Shown here one piece after another: positions 8,279-17,585 of a stretch of 64,000 nucleotides of DNA. Under the pieces are notes generated by a model. The model worked only from the letters and a program-made list of their open reading frames with translations, did not search any database and was not told the DNA's origin. Origin of the DNA: Bin87 sp034423115 (GTDB lineage: Bacteria; Chloroflexota; Dehalococcoidia; Lucifugimonadales; UBA3495); NCBI GenBank assembly GCA_034423115.1, contig DAOUJD010000068.1:4109-68108 (forward strand), written 5' to 3'. Made by a program: the position numbers and the translations under genes. Every line of letters begins with the position of its first letter. Positions within the stretch are counted from its first letter, which is position 1.

Positions 8279-9328
8279 ATGACGCTCCGCACCAGTGATT
8301 TCGACTATCACTTGCCTCCGGAGCTGATCGCGCAGACCCCTGCAGAGCCCAGGGACTCGTCGCGGCTGTTAGTGTTGCACCGGAATCGCAACGATGATTG
8401 GATCGAACACCGTGGATTTTGCGATCTGACCGATTACCTACGGTCCAGCGACCTGATGGTGTTCAACCGCAGTCGGGTAATTCCAGCACGTTTCCACGGT
8501 CTGGAGTCCCGTTCCGGCGCCCGCGTTGAGGTTCTCTTGGTCCGGAGGCTAAAGCCGGGAATCTGGCAGGCCTTGGGGCGACCAGGTCGTCGGCTCCGCG
8601 TGGGCGCAGAATTGACGGTGGGACCATCATCGGGCGAAGATTCCGCTGATTCAGTGCATATCGATATACTGGCGACCCACGAGAACGGGTTGCGCACCGT
8701 ACGCGTTTCCGATGAGTCGCGTTTGGATTCCCTCGGCGAACTGCCGCTGCCACCTTATATTAAGGAAACGCCAGATGACGCCGAGCGTTACCAGACCGTG
8801 TATGCCGACACCGCCGGCAGCGTCGCGGCGCCCACCGCCGGCCTCCACTTCACCGAACGGATGCTGTCTGACATCCGCGATCTGGGTGTCGCCACGGCGT
8901 GGGTGACGCTGCACGTCGGTCTCGACACCTTCCGTCCCGTGCACGGTGAGGACATCGCGGGTCACAAAATCCACACCGAGTGGTTCGAACTGCCCCAGGA
9001 TACCGCCGACGCCATTAACCGTACGCGCCGTGAGGGCGGCCGCATAATCGCCGTGGGCACCACCACCGTGCGCACGCTGGAACACGTTGCTAGCAATGCT
9101 GCCGATCAAATCGGAGCAGCCACCGGCGACGCCGACCTGTTCATCCTGCCGGGCCACCAGTTCCGCCTTGTGGATGCAATGCTCACCAACTTCCACCTGC
9201 CCCGATCCACCCTGCTGATGCTGGTATCCGCCTTCGCCGGCCGCCAACGCATCTTGGCCGCCTACCAGGAGGCGATCAACCAGCGCTACCGCTTCTACTC
9301 CTTCGGCGACGCGATGCTGATTCTTTAA
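8279..9328 (+). CDS. queA: S-adenosylmethionine:tRNA ribosyltransferase-isomerase QueA
   Basis: This 349-residue enzyme makes epoxyqueuosine in tRNA by transferring the ribosyl part of SAM to 7-aminomethyl-7-deazaguanine at the wobble base. Signatures are 'FDYHLPPELIAQTPAEPRD' at the start, 'SVAAPTAGLHFTERML' in the middle, and 'TNFHLPRSTLLMLVSAFAG' near the C-terminus. The length is normal. It follows folD by 20 bases, and its TAA abuts the stop of the convergent Uma2 gene. No other queuosine genes (tgt, queG) lie in the window. Confidence 0.97.
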   Translation: MTLRTSDFDYHLPPELIAQTPAEPRDSSRLLVLHRNRNDDWIEHRGFCDLTDYLRSSDLMVFNRSRVIPARFHGLESRSGARVEVLLVRRLKPGIWQALGRPGRRLRVGAELTVGPSSGEDSADSVHIDILATHENGLRTVRVSDESRLDSLGELPLPPYIKETPDDAERYQTVYADTAGSVAAPTAGLHFTERMLSDIRDLGVATAWVTLHVGLDTFRPVHGEDIAGHKIHTEWFELPQDTADAINRTRREGGRIIAVGTTTVRTLEHVASNAADQIGAATGDADLFILPGHQFRLVDAMLTNFHLPRSTLLMLVSAFAGRQRILAAYQEAINQRYRFYSFGDAMLIL

Positions 9329-9898
9329 CTACTGCTGGCGCGGCCCGAAGTGGAAAATGTCATCCACCGGACAGGTAAACCCCGGCAGCACCGGGTCACC
9401 CACCACCGTATCGCCCACGCCATAGCGCACTACCGAACCGTCCTCATGGTGGGCATACACCTCCCTCGTCTCGGGATACGCCACCAGCACCAGCCGCACG
9501 CCGGCATCCAGCCACATCTGCGTCTTGGCATCAATCTCCGGTTGCCGGTCGTTGGGGGAGACTACTTCCAGAACCAGGTCCGGAATAACATCTGCAAAGC
9601 CCTGCGGTGGCGGCGGTTCTGCCATGCGTTCGTAAGAGATGAACCCATAGTCAGGTGCCCGTACCGTGTCGGGGTCGCGTTCGATGTTGACGCCGGTTTC
9701 AGCGGCGAAGTCGTGACCCAGGTCCCGGTCCTCAACAAAATTGCCCATCCACCGGCCAAAGCGCACGGCAATCCGACCGTGCTCTAGGCCTGCTGGCGCC
9801 ATTTCAATCATCTCTCCACGGATGAGTTCGTGCCGCTTGCCGTCATCAGGCATCGCCAGCAAGTCTTCAGACGTAAACAGTTTCTTTGCGGTGGTCAT
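9329..9898 (-). CDS. Uma2 family protein (DUF820, PD-(D/E)XK-like)
   Basis: This 189-residue protein belongs to Uma2/DUF820, a nuclease-fold family abundant in Cyanobacteria and Chloroflexota. It shows 'FTSEDLLAMPDDGKRHELI' at the N-terminus, 'PDYGFISYERM' and 'IPDLVLEVVSPNDR' in the core, then 'WLDAGVRLVLVAYPETREV'. The ExV and Asp residues match the restriction-like active site. The ATG at 9898 is chosen because a GGGAGG ribosome site lies 7-12 bases upstream; the longer reading from 9991 has no such site. These genes are often multicopy with unknown biological role. It sits between queA and mcrBC. Confidence 0.88.
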   Translation of the reverse strand: MTTAKKLFTSEDLLAMPDDGKRHELIRGEMIEMAPAGLEHGRIAVRFGRWMGNFVEDRDLGHDFAAETGVNIERDPDTVRAPDYGFISYERMAEPPPPQGFADVIPDLVLEVVSPNDRQPEIDAKTQMWLDAGVRLVLVAYPETREVYAHHEDGSVVRYGVGDTVVGDPVLPGFTCPVDDIFHFGPRQQ

Positions 9899-10042
9899 TG
9901 CCCAACCTCCCGGTGAGGCAGCCCGATTACCTGGATACGCCGCATTGTAGCACGGGCCGATTTGCCGTCTGTGGATGCCTGCTATACTCAACCCGCTCCG
10001 CCGCGATTCGGGCAGGATATACAGCGAAATAGGAGCAACAAA

Positions 10043-11503
10043 ATGGCTACGTCAGCAGGCACTGACAACACGCGCCCCGCTTGGTTCGTCGGAGCGTCTT
10101 ATGGCGGTACGGATGACCAGACCGAGCGGTTCATCCGGGAGGGAATTTGGGAAAACGGCTATACAGATGGCAGGTACTTTGACTTGGTGAACGACATCCA
10201 GCCCGGTGACCGTATCGCCATAAAATCCACCTATGTGCGGAGTAATCCGAACCAACTGACGTTTGATAATCGAGGCAAATCCGTTTCTACGATGCGCATC
10301 AAGGCTATCGGCATTGTCAAGGAGAACATTGGCGATGGTCGTCACTTGCGAGTCGACTGGCAGCCTGTTGACGAACTAAAGGAATGGTATTTTTATACCA
10401 ATAGGGGAACGGTTTGGCGCGTTTTGCCAGTAGCCGGTACATGGCAAGAATGGCATAACATAGGTCTAATCAACTTTGCCTTTCACGGCCAACTGCAAGA
10501 TGTCGCGGGCTACTTGGCAATCCCTTACTGGGGCGAACAGTACGGTTATATTGAGGAACAATACGAAGAGCTAGAGATTGAGGGATTGGAGCCAGTTTCG
10601 TTGACAGATACTCAGTCGCATTACGATATCAACAACATCCTCTCCGACGGCTGCTTCCTTGACCAATCCACTCTCGAATCAATGCTCCACCGGCTCCGCA
10701 CCAAGCAGAACATCATCCTCCAAGGCCCGCCCGGTGCCGGCAAGACCTGGCTATCCAGGCGACTCGCCTACGCCCTCATCGGCCATAAAGACGACACAAA
10801 AGTAAGGCAGGTCCAATTCCACCCCAATCTGTCCTACGAGGATTTCGTGCGCGGCTGGCGACCCGACGGTCAAAGCGGACTTGTTCTCGCTGATGGCCCG
10901 TTCCTGAAACTTGCCGAAGACGCGCGTGAGGACTCCGATGGCAAGTACGTCATAGTCATTGAGGAAATCAACCGTGGTAATCCCGCCTCGATCTTCGGGG
11001 AACTGCTGACTCTGTTGGAAGCCGACAAGCGCAACGAACACAGCGCGCTGCAATTGGCCTACTCCAAAGACGGAGAACCACCGTTGCACATCCCGCCCAA
11101 CGTGTACGTTATCGGCACCATGAACCTCGCCGACCGCTCGCTGGCCTTGGTGGACTTCGCCCTGCGCCGCCGCTTCGCCTTCTTCGACCTGGAACCGCAA
11201 CTCAACGACGCCTGGCGGGAATGGGTGCAGAAAGGATGCGGCATCCCCGACAACTTTCTGGCCGACATCGCGGCGCGGATTAGCGCACTGAACGACCAAA
11301 TCGCCACCGACCGCAACCTCGGCAAACAGTTCCGAATCGGCCACAGCCACGTAACGCCGCCGCCCGATACTCCGATTAACGACCCTCAGCAATGGTTCGC
11401 GGAAATTGTCGAAACCGAAATCACCCCACTGCTGCGCGAATACTGGTTTGACGATCCGAGCCGCGCGGAAGAAGAATCTCGAAAACTCCTGAGCGGCTTG
11501 TGA
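10043..11503 (+). CDS. mcrB: McrB-type AAA+ GTPase of a modification-dependent restriction system
   Basis: This 486-residue protein has an N-terminal EVE/PUA-like recognition region (about residues 8-180, opening 'PAWFVGASYGGTDDQTERF'). The McrB AAA+ motor follows. Walker A 'GPPGAGKT' lies near residue 228 and Walker B 'VIVIEEINRG' near 302. The McrB hallmark 'IGTMNLADRSLALVDFALR' lies near 355. McrB family proteins bind modified cytosine sites and drive the McrC nuclease with GTP hydrolysis. The ATG at 10043 is preferred over 9962 because AGGAG lies at 10031. It overlaps mcrC by four bases (GTGA), so the two are translationally coupled. Confidence 0.92.
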   Translation: MATSAGTDNTRPAWFVGASYGGTDDQTERFIREGIWENGYTDGRYFDLVNDIQPGDRIAIKSTYVRSNPNQLTFDNRGKSVSTMRIKAIGIVKENIGDGRHLRVDWQPVDELKEWYFYTNRGTVWRVLPVAGTWQEWHNIGLINFAFHGQLQDVAGYLAIPYWGEQYGYIEEQYEELEIEGLEPVSLTDTQSHYDINNILSDGCFLDQSTLESMLHRLRTKQNIILQGPPGAGKTWLSRRLAYALIGHKDDTKVRQVQFHPNLSYEDFVRGWRPDGQSGLVLADGPFLKLAEDAREDSDGKYVIVIEEINRGNPASIFGELLTLLEADKRNEHSALQLAYSKDGEPPLHIPPNVYVIGTMNLADRSLALVDFALRRRFAFFDLEPQLNDAWREWVQKGCGIPDNFLADIAARISALNDQIATDRNLGKQFRIGHSHVTPPPDTPINDPQQWFAEIVETEITPLLREYWFDDPSRAEEESRKLLSGL

Positions 11504-12624
11504 CCCTGCAATCTGACACGCCGGTAACCGGCTTCATCGGCAGAATGCCGGTACGCAACATCTGGCTGCTGTTGCTGTATGCTTCTCAACTCTACCGCGA
11601 ACTACCGGCGTCCCGCCGTGTCGAGTTGGAAGAAGCGCCGGATGACATACCGGATCTGGTGGCTGAAATCCTCGCCAACGCCGTCGAACGCCGGCTCAGG
11701 CGCAATCTCACCGCCGGCTACCAACGACGGCAGGCCGACCTCAACCGGGTACACGGGCGCATCAACCTGCTCCGCACCGAACGCCGCCAACTGCTCCAGC
11801 GCGCCCGCGTCGCCTGTGTTTTCGACGAACTGACCACTGACACGCCCCGCAATCGCTACGTCAGGGCGACGTTGACCCACGTCGCCGGCGTGGTCACAGA
11901 ACCCCACCTGCAACATCGCTGCCGCGACTTGGCCCTCCGCATGGAAATGGCCGGCGCAACCGGCTATATGGATTCCAACCAGGCGCGAAAAACCGCGCCG
12001 CTCCATAACGCCGGCTGGGTGGACTCCCACGAGCGGCAGATGCTCGCGGCGGCCCAATTGGCTTTGAATCTCCACATCCCGACCGAGCAAGCTGGCCGCA
12101 GCCTGCTGCCCCTCGCAGACCGGAGGGAACGCCGGGGGTGGGAATTGTACGAAGACGCCGTAGCCGGCTTCTACAAAGTGGTACTCACGGAATGGGGATG
12201 GCGAGTTCGAGCGCAAAGCGGAATTACTTGGCCGATAGAAAACCCGACTCCCGGCCTGCCAGTGATGATGCCGGGGATGACGCGCGACATGGTTATGGAA
12301 CATAGGAACCGTCGCATCATCATCGACACCAAGTTCACGTCAATAGTTACAGCGGGCCAGTACGGAAACGAAACGTTCAAGAGCGGCAACATCTACCAAC
12401 TGTACGCCTACTTGCGCTCCCAGGAAACCGCCGCCGATCCGTTCTCGCCCCATTCCACCGGCGTCCTGCTCTACCCGTCCCTCGGCGTAGACTACGACGA
12501 AGCGACCACCATCCAGGGCCACCGGATCCGTTTCTGCACCGTTGACCTCGCCGCCGACAGCAAAACGATCCGCGAGCAACTACTGCGGATCGTTCCAGGC
12601 GCCCTACCGGACGCGACTAGCTGA
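11500..12624 (+). CDS. mcrC: McrC-type nuclease subunit
   Basis: This 374-residue protein is the nuclease partner of McrB. The McrC-family N-terminus 'IGRMPVRNIWLLLLYASQL' is followed by a helical region with 'RRQADLNRVHGRINLL'. The PD-(D/E)XK active site comprises the Asp in 'MTRDMVMEH' near residue 262 and 'IIIDTKF' near 275. Translation starts at a GTG that overlaps the mcrB stop. The complex should cut foreign DNA bearing modified bases. Its end overlaps the convergent membrane protein gene by eight bases. Confidence 0.92.
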   Translation: MTLQSDTPVTGFIGRMPVRNIWLLLLYASQLYRELPASRRVELEEAPDDIPDLVAEILANAVERRLRRNLTAGYQRRQADLNRVHGRINLLRTERRQLLQRARVACVFDELTTDTPRNRYVRATLTHVAGVVTEPHLQHRCRDLALRMEMAGATGYMDSNQARKTAPLHNAGWVDSHERQMLAAAQLALNLHIPTEQAGRSLLPLADRRERRGWELYEDAVAGFYKVVLTEWGWRVRAQSGITWPIENPTPGLPVMMPGMTRDMVMEHRNRRIIIDTKFTSIVTAGQYGNETFKSGNIYQLYAYLRSQETAADPFSPHSTGVLLYPSLGVDYDEATTIQGHRIRFCTVDLAADSKTIREQLLRIVPGALPDATS

Positions 12625-13372
12625 ACCTAGGTCTGGAGTCGTCGCCACTGCTCCCGTCGTCCGCTGTGTCGTCGCGCAGGCTGCGGCGACGCGAGCGCGG
12701 GCTTCGCTCGGGAGCCTCTTCGTCCGACGTATCCGGAGTAGGTTCCGGTTGCGCTTCAGGGGCTGTGCCGTTGGTGTCCGTGGCCGTGGATTCCACCACG
12801 TCCGATGCCGGTCCGCCTTCGCCCTCTTCATCCGGCTGTGGAGCGTATTGCGGGTTGGCCCGCCAGAAGTCGTGGACTGCGCCGTCCAGGTAACGGTGCA
12901 TCTCCTCCGGTTCGCGTACCTGGAGCGGTATACGCCGTCGGTTGTTGGTGTAAACCCGCAACGGATCACCCATGAACCCACGGTCCAGCACAACCTCTCG
13001 TATGTCGCTGAAATGGATCATCCGGCGTCTCGGCATCCCGAACATGATGATGAGTGCATCAGAATAGACGCGGTACTGGCGCGGCGAGGTAAGCCACGAG
13101 TAGGCTCCGACGCCGAGACCAACGATCACCAACAGCCACGCACTGCCTCGGTTGGTCGATTCGTTGGCGGGACTAGTTCCTTCCGGCTGAGCGCCCTCGG
13201 AGGTCGCCGCGCTTTCGTTGCTACCGCGGGGACTGCATGCTGCCGCCAGCGGGTCAAACCCCGCGGCTTGCAGTAGGCCCAGCACTATCACCACCAGCGC
13301 CAGGATCAGGGTCAGGTTGAAACGTACTCTACTGGGAGCCCAATAAATCAGCGTCGTTTCGGGCTGCTGCAT
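12617..13372 (-). CDS. Membrane protein with two transmembrane segments and a PH-like domain
   Basis: The 251-residue protein has hydrophobic segments at about residues 19-40 and 78-95, separated by a Ser/Glu-rich external loop. After the second segment comes 'SPRQYRVYSDALIIMFGM', an arrangement typical of small bacterial PH-like domains with a domain of about 60 residues. The last 90 residues are low-complexity and acidic/Ser-rich, ending in an Arg-rich stretch. I do not recognise a named family. It converges on mcrC and is not obviously linked to it in function. Confidence 0.7.
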   Translation of the reverse strand: MQQPETTLIYWAPSRVRFNLTLILALVVIVLGLLQAAGFDPLAAACSPRGSNESAATSEGAQPEGTSPANESTNRGSAWLLVIVGLGVGAYSWLTSPRQYRVYSDALIIMFGMPRRRMIHFSDIREVVLDRGFMGDPLRVYTNNRRRIPLQVREPEEMHRYLDGAVHDFWRANPQYAPQPDEEGEGGPASDVVESTATDTNGTAPEAQPEPTPDTSDEEAPERSPRSRRRSLRDDTADDGSSGDDSRPRFS

Positions 13373-13559
13373 TTCGATATTGCACCTGTCGTGTTTTTGG
13401 GTGGTCCACGCGTTCAGGGTCCAAGTCCCGGAACGCCGGCCGATATGTTACCACACCGGTGTTCAGAGACCGGCGATTGCTTGACCGTCGCCGGTTGTGA
13501 TGCCAGAATTGACGCGCTACAAAGCAGTCTATCCACGCAGCGCACAGGAGGCGACGGTC

Positions 13560-14342
13560 ATGCTGATTTGCAAGTTTCGCACGGGAGACCGGATTGCTCA
13601 CGGAATAGTTGACGGCGATACGGTACTCGAGGTCCAGGGCGGCCTGTTTGACGGTCTGAAAGAGTCGGGCAGCAAATATGCGCTCAGCTCGGTCAAACTG
13701 CTGGCGCCGGTGATTCCGCCGACTTTCTATGCTGCGGGAATCAACTTCCCCGAACATGTCACCTGGGCGGCTCACATGCGCGGCGAGGAACCCAACCTGC
13801 CCAAGAAGGCGGACGTCGGATACCGTGCGGTCAACGCCCTGACCGGCCAGGGGGATCCGATCATGGTCCCGGCCGACGCCACCGAGGAGCTCCAGTACGA
13901 AGGCGAAGTTGTTGTCGTCATCGGCAAGGAATGTCGCAACGTCAGCCAAGACGAAGCCTTGGATTATGTGTTTGGCTACACCATTGGCAACGACGTCAGC
14001 GAACGGTATTGGCAGCGCAATGACCGCACCATGTGGCGGGCCAAGAACACCGACACCTTCAAGCCCATGGGCCCGTGGATCGCAACCGATATTGACCCCG
14101 ACTCGCTCCACGTCACCATCCAGGTCAACGAACGCGTGGTGGGCGAATACGACCTCAAGACGGCCATATTCGGCGTGCGGGAATACATCAGCGACATGAG
14201 CAAGTACCTGACGCTGGTTCCCGGCGACATCCTTTGGATGGGCACCGACGGCGCGACCGAAAACATGAAAGATGGCGACGTGTGCGACATCACCGTCACC
14301 GACATCGGCACCCTGAGCAATCCGGTGGTGTGGGGCAAGTAG
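13560..14342 (+). CDS. Fumarylacetoacetate hydrolase (FAH) family protein
   Basis: This 260-residue protein is in the FAH superfamily, metal-dependent enzymes that hydrolyse or isomerise C-C bonds in 2,4-dioxo acids. Evidence is 'TFYAAGINFPEHVTW', the metal-ligand run 'LQYEGEVVVVIGKECRNV' near residue 110, 'GYTIGNDVSERYWQR', 'TDTFKPMGPWI', and 'VPGDILWMGTDGATEN' at the end. The exact substrate (e.g. hydroxyheptadienedioate or acylpyruvate) cannot be assigned. The ATG at 13560 is chosen for its GGAGG site; 13497 would add 21 residues without support. Confidence 0.88.
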   Translation: MLICKFRTGDRIAHGIVDGDTVLEVQGGLFDGLKESGSKYALSSVKLLAPVIPPTFYAAGINFPEHVTWAAHMRGEEPNLPKKADVGYRAVNALTGQGDPIMVPADATEELQYEGEVVVVIGKECRNVSQDEALDYVFGYTIGNDVSERYWQRNDRTMWRAKNTDTFKPMGPWIATDIDPDSLHVTIQVNERVVGEYDLKTAIFGVREYISDMSKYLTLVPGDILWMGTDGATENMKDGDVCDITVTDIGTLSNPVVWGK

Positions 14343-14379
14343 AGGCGTCCCTGCGCTAACCCACCCTTCCAACAGAACC

Positions 14380-15210
14380 ATGGCAAGCTCCGGCGACCTG
14401 TTGAGTTGCCCGCGTTGCGGCGCTCAGTACGCGCCGGAGCATCGCTTTTGCGGGTCGTGTGGCGCGGAGGTCGGTCCCGCTGATCCTGTTCAGCCCGTCC
14501 GACCCGCACCGTCCCCGCCCGGACCCGAGCCGGTTACACGGCGTTCGGAGGACCTGGACCGACTGGCCGGCGCACCATACGACCCATCGGCCGATGTGGG
14601 CGCCGCCCGCGCCAGAGATCTGGACAACGCTGTCCCGTACTTCATACCGACCAACCGGGTCGTTCTTCTAACGGTGCTCAGTTCGGGGCTTTACGTTTTC
14701 TATTGGATGTACGTCACCTGGCGACAGTACCGCGACTACACCGGTGAGGTCGCCTATCCCTTCTTCCATGCGCTGTGTCTGGCGGTCCCGATCTATAATC
14801 TTTTCCGGCTGCACGCTCACATGCGCGTGTATCAGGAAATGATGGACGTACGTGGGGTGCCCAGCACGCTGAGCCCGATGCGGGCTGTCTTGATCTATCT
14901 CGGGGTGGTGTTGCTTGGATTAGTGTCATTTATGCTGCCCGCCGAAGGTGCGTTGACTCCATCCCAGCAGGGCGCTTTCGTGGTGATCAACATCGGCCAG
15001 ACCGTGTTGTTGGCGTGGATGATGTGGCATGCGCAGACGAACTTCAATCGCCTGTGGCAGCATTATCTGGGAGCCCGATTGGGCTCGACACCGCTGGCTC
15101 CGGCGGAGGTGGCTATCACCATCTTGGGTTGTGTTTTCGGATGGGGGATGTTGGCGGTAATACTCATCGACCCAACCTTGCTGCCAGCGGACACCCCAGT
15201 AGGTTCGTGA
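14380..15210 (+). CDS. Zinc-ribbon multi-pass membrane protein
   Basis: This 276-residue protein starts with a double-Cys zinc ribbon (Cys-Pro-Arg-Cys near residue 10 and Cys-Gly-Ser-Cys near 27). A Pro-rich linker to about residue 60 follows, then four or five hydrophobic segments from residue 90 onward. The segment 'VLSSGLYVFYWMYVTWRQY' resembles DUF4234-type proteins. The function is unknown. It is 37 bases downstream of the FAH gene on the same strand but shares no evident role. Confidence 0.7.
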   Translation: MASSGDLLSCPRCGAQYAPEHRFCGSCGAEVGPADPVQPVRPAPSPPGPEPVTRRSEDLDRLAGAPYDPSADVGAARARDLDNAVPYFIPTNRVVLLTVLSSGLYVFYWMYVTWRQYRDYTGEVAYPFFHALCLAVPIYNLFRLHAHMRVYQEMMDVRGVPSTLSPMRAVLIYLGVVLLGLVSFMLPAEGALTPSQQGAFVVINIGQTVLLAWMMWHAQTNFNRLWQHYLGARLGSTPLAPAEVAITILGCVFGWGMLAVILIDPTLLPADTPVGS

Positions 15211-15365
15211 ACCAACACTTTAATTTTCGTATATTTTATTTTTCTTGTGATGTTTCGTCTCGGCTGGGAGCGTCTCGCCCCTGACCGAGTCAATTTTCAA
15301 TTGCAAGCGGAACCCGCAGAACCCAAGCGGGTCGGGTTCAATAACGAAACAAGGTTGAATTTGAA

Positions 15366-16886
15366 ATGGTTTGGGTGATCGTCGTCTTCGGCGTGTATTT
15401 CGTCATGCTGATCGCGATAGCGATTGCGGGCATGCGCCGTATGCGAAACATGTCCGAGTACGTGTTGGGAGGCCGCCGGCTCAGCAGCGTCACCGCCGCC
15501 CTCAGCGCAGGTTCTTCGACCACCAGTGCCTGGACCATGTTGGCCCTGCCGGCGTTGGCGTTCACCAATGGCGCTGTCGAAATCTGGGTCCCCGTCGCCA
15601 TAGTCGCCGGCGTGTGGCTGAGTTGGACGTTCATCGCCGGAAGATTGCGCCGCTACACCATCGCCGCCGGCGATGTCCTCACCATCCCCGAATTCCTGGA
15701 GGTCAGGTTCGCTGACCCCACGGGCATACTGAGAACTTCCGCGGCCCTGATCACCATCCTGTTCGTGGTTTTCTACGTCAGTTCTGGGTTAGTAGGAGGC
15801 GCCAAGCTGCTGGAAACGATTTTTGGCTTGGATTACGTCCCAGGCGTGATATTGACCGTGATTGCCATCGCGTCCTACACCCTGATCGGCGGCTTCATGG
15901 CCGTGTCCCGCACTGACGTCACTCAGGCAATGATGATGCTGATCAGCTTACTGATCATGGTGGTGTTCCTGACGATTTGGACCGAAAATCCATTGCTCCA
16001 CATCGGACAATATTCTTCCAATTGGCTCAATCCTTTCAATACCTCCGACGGTTCACCAGTCAAGATGGCCGCTATCTTATCCATGGCCGGCTGGGCCGTG
16101 GGCGGTCTGGGGGCCCAACGGATCCTGCAGCGGTTCATGGCTTTGCAGCGGGACGATCAGGTTGCCAAAAGTCGACGCATGTCCGTCGCGTGGATCTCGT
16201 GTGTTTTCTTGCTGGCGGTTTTGTTGGGCGTGGTGGCCCGGCCTGCTCTTGCGGACATCGGTCTGTTGGGTCAGGCGGCGGACCCCGAACGGGTCTACTT
16301 GGTGATGACCGAGGTGTTCTTCCACCCGGTGGTCACCGGCGTGTTGCTGACCGCAGTGATCGCGGCGGTGATGAGCACTGCGGACTCTCAGCTTCTGCTG
16401 GCGTCCGCGGTCGCTGCGGACGACCTGCCCATTATCAAAGACGTCACCTATCGGGTGTCGGGCAACGCGCGCGTATGGTTGGGCCGCTCGCTGCTGATCC
16501 TGATCGGGGTCGTGTCGGCGCTGGTGTCCATCTACTATCCCGGCTCCATCTCCAACCTGGTCAGCTACGCCTGGGGCGGTATGGGCGCGGCTTTCGGACC
16601 CGTGACGCTGCTGGCCCTCTATTGGCGCAGGTTCAACGCGTGGGGAGCCGCAGCGTCCATCCTGGCCGGCACGGCAGCAGCGTCGGCGTGGGCCCTCCTC
16701 GACGGCGGCCCGTCGGGAATCTGGGACATTCAACCCGCCACGCCGGGATTCGTGATCGCCACTGCGGCGGCCGTCATCGTTACGGGCATCACCCCGCAAC
16801 CATTGGCTCCAGTGGTGAGGCTGTTCGACCGCGTCAATTCAGCCGGAAACCTGCCGGCAGACCAAACACCGGCAGTCGCCGACTAA
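15366..16886 (+). CDS. Sodium:solute symporter (SSS/PutP family)
   Basis: The 506-residue protein has about 13 predicted membrane segments and the SSS family pattern: 'SEYVLGGRRLSSVTAALSAG' after helix 1, and 'SAGSSTTSAWTMLALPALAF' in the sodium-site region of the second helix. 'GGFMAVSRTDVTQAMMML' lies near residue 180, and 'VIAAVMSTADSQLLLASA' near 340. It resembles proline or pantothenate symporters; the substrate cannot be fixed. The 155-base region upstream contains a GC-rich inverted element near 15311-15338 but no convincing promoter. Confidence 0.92.
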   Translation: MVWVIVVFGVYFVMLIAIAIAGMRRMRNMSEYVLGGRRLSSVTAALSAGSSTTSAWTMLALPALAFTNGAVEIWVPVAIVAGVWLSWTFIAGRLRRYTIAAGDVLTIPEFLEVRFADPTGILRTSAALITILFVVFYVSSGLVGGAKLLETIFGLDYVPGVILTVIAIASYTLIGGFMAVSRTDVTQAMMMLISLLIMVVFLTIWTENPLLHIGQYSSNWLNPFNTSDGSPVKMAAILSMAGWAVGGLGAQRILQRFMALQRDDQVAKSRRMSVAWISCVFLLAVLLGVVARPALADIGLLGQAADPERVYLVMTEVFFHPVVTGVLLTAVIAAVMSTADSQLLLASAVAADDLPIIKDVTYRVSGNARVWLGRSLLILIGVVSALVSIYYPGSISNLVSYAWGGMGAAFGPVTLLALYWRRFNAWGAAASILAGTAAASAWALLDGGPSGIWDIQPATPGFVIATAAAVIVTGITPQPLAPVVRLFDRVNSAGNLPADQTPAVAD

Positions 16887-16889
16887 CCA

Positions 16890-17561
16890 TCAAACTCCTA
16901 AAGCCACCTGCACCATGCGCTTTTCCAGCGCCAGGGCCATTTCCGTGGCCAAACCGGTGCGCTCGTGCTCGCCAATGGCACCCACGAAGGCTACCCCGAG
17001 CAATCGGCCCACCCTGAAGTCAATGACCGTGGAGGACAGCAGCCCGGCCGGCCCACCCTGCAAAACACGCAGGCCCACCGCTTCGTCGTAAAAACCTTGA
17101 GCCTCGATTCGGTCAACCGAAATGATCTGTTGCCCGGAACCGACGCTTTCACCGATGTTGTCCTCAAAATCCTTGACGAAAATGTCGGACATCCAGCCGG
17201 AGACCTGGTCAGGGTTTTCAAACAGGTGCACCACGGTCGCGCCGACGAAGTTAATGCCGCTGGCCGGTGACACGTCTGACGTGGGGACAAATTCTCGCAT
17301 GAACCCGCCGATGCGCCCGGCGTTTCGGAAGCGCTCGGGGGTGCTGCCCGTGAAACCGTGCTCTGCCATTTCGGCGTTGTCCAGCGTGCCCGACCGAGCC
17401 AACTGGTACCCGCGTAAATCGTCGGGTAAATCCGTTGCCTCCAACGTCATGTATTCAAGGTCGGCTTCGCCAACACGGTAGGTGGCGGTCCACAGCGGGT
17501 TGGATGACACGGCGGCAGTTCCTCCGAATCCAGCGTCGGTAGGGTAGGGGCGAATGATCAT
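16890..17561 (-). CDS. Hypothetical protein with a repeat-derived N-terminus
   Basis: The 223-residue reading frame has an alpha/beta pattern with 'DLEYMTLEATDLPDDLRGY' near residue 33, recalling small exported sensor-like domains. I cannot name the family. The first residues 'MIIRPYPT' are encoded by a dispersed palindrome (17544-17571), so the genuine start may be the ATG at 17450 or may be lost. No signal peptide is seen. It lies convergent with the symporter and 24 bases downstream of the BNR gene on the same strand. Confidence 0.6.
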   Translation of the reverse strand: MIIRPYPTDAGFGGTAAVSSNPLWTATYRVGEADLEYMTLEATDLPDDLRGYQLARSGTLDNAEMAEHGFTGSTPERFRNAGRIGGFMREFVPTSDVSPASGINFVGATVVHLFENPDQVSGWMSDIFVKDFEDNIGESVGSGQQIISVDRIEAQGFYDEAVGLRVLQGGPAGLLSSTVIDFRVGRLLGVAFVGAIGEHERTGLATEMALALEKRMVQVALGV

Positions 17562-17571
17562 CCGCCCCTAC
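17544..17571. repeat. GTAGGGGCGAAT palindrome, copy 1
   Basis: A 28-base near-perfect inverted repeat with arms GTAGGGGCG and CGCCCCTAC around an AT-rich centre. It overlaps the first codons of the 16890 gene. Close relatives occur at 46070, 52766 and 53494, and a divergent one at 22204. Confidence 0.85.
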
Positions 17572-17585
17572 GGATTGATGGCCAA

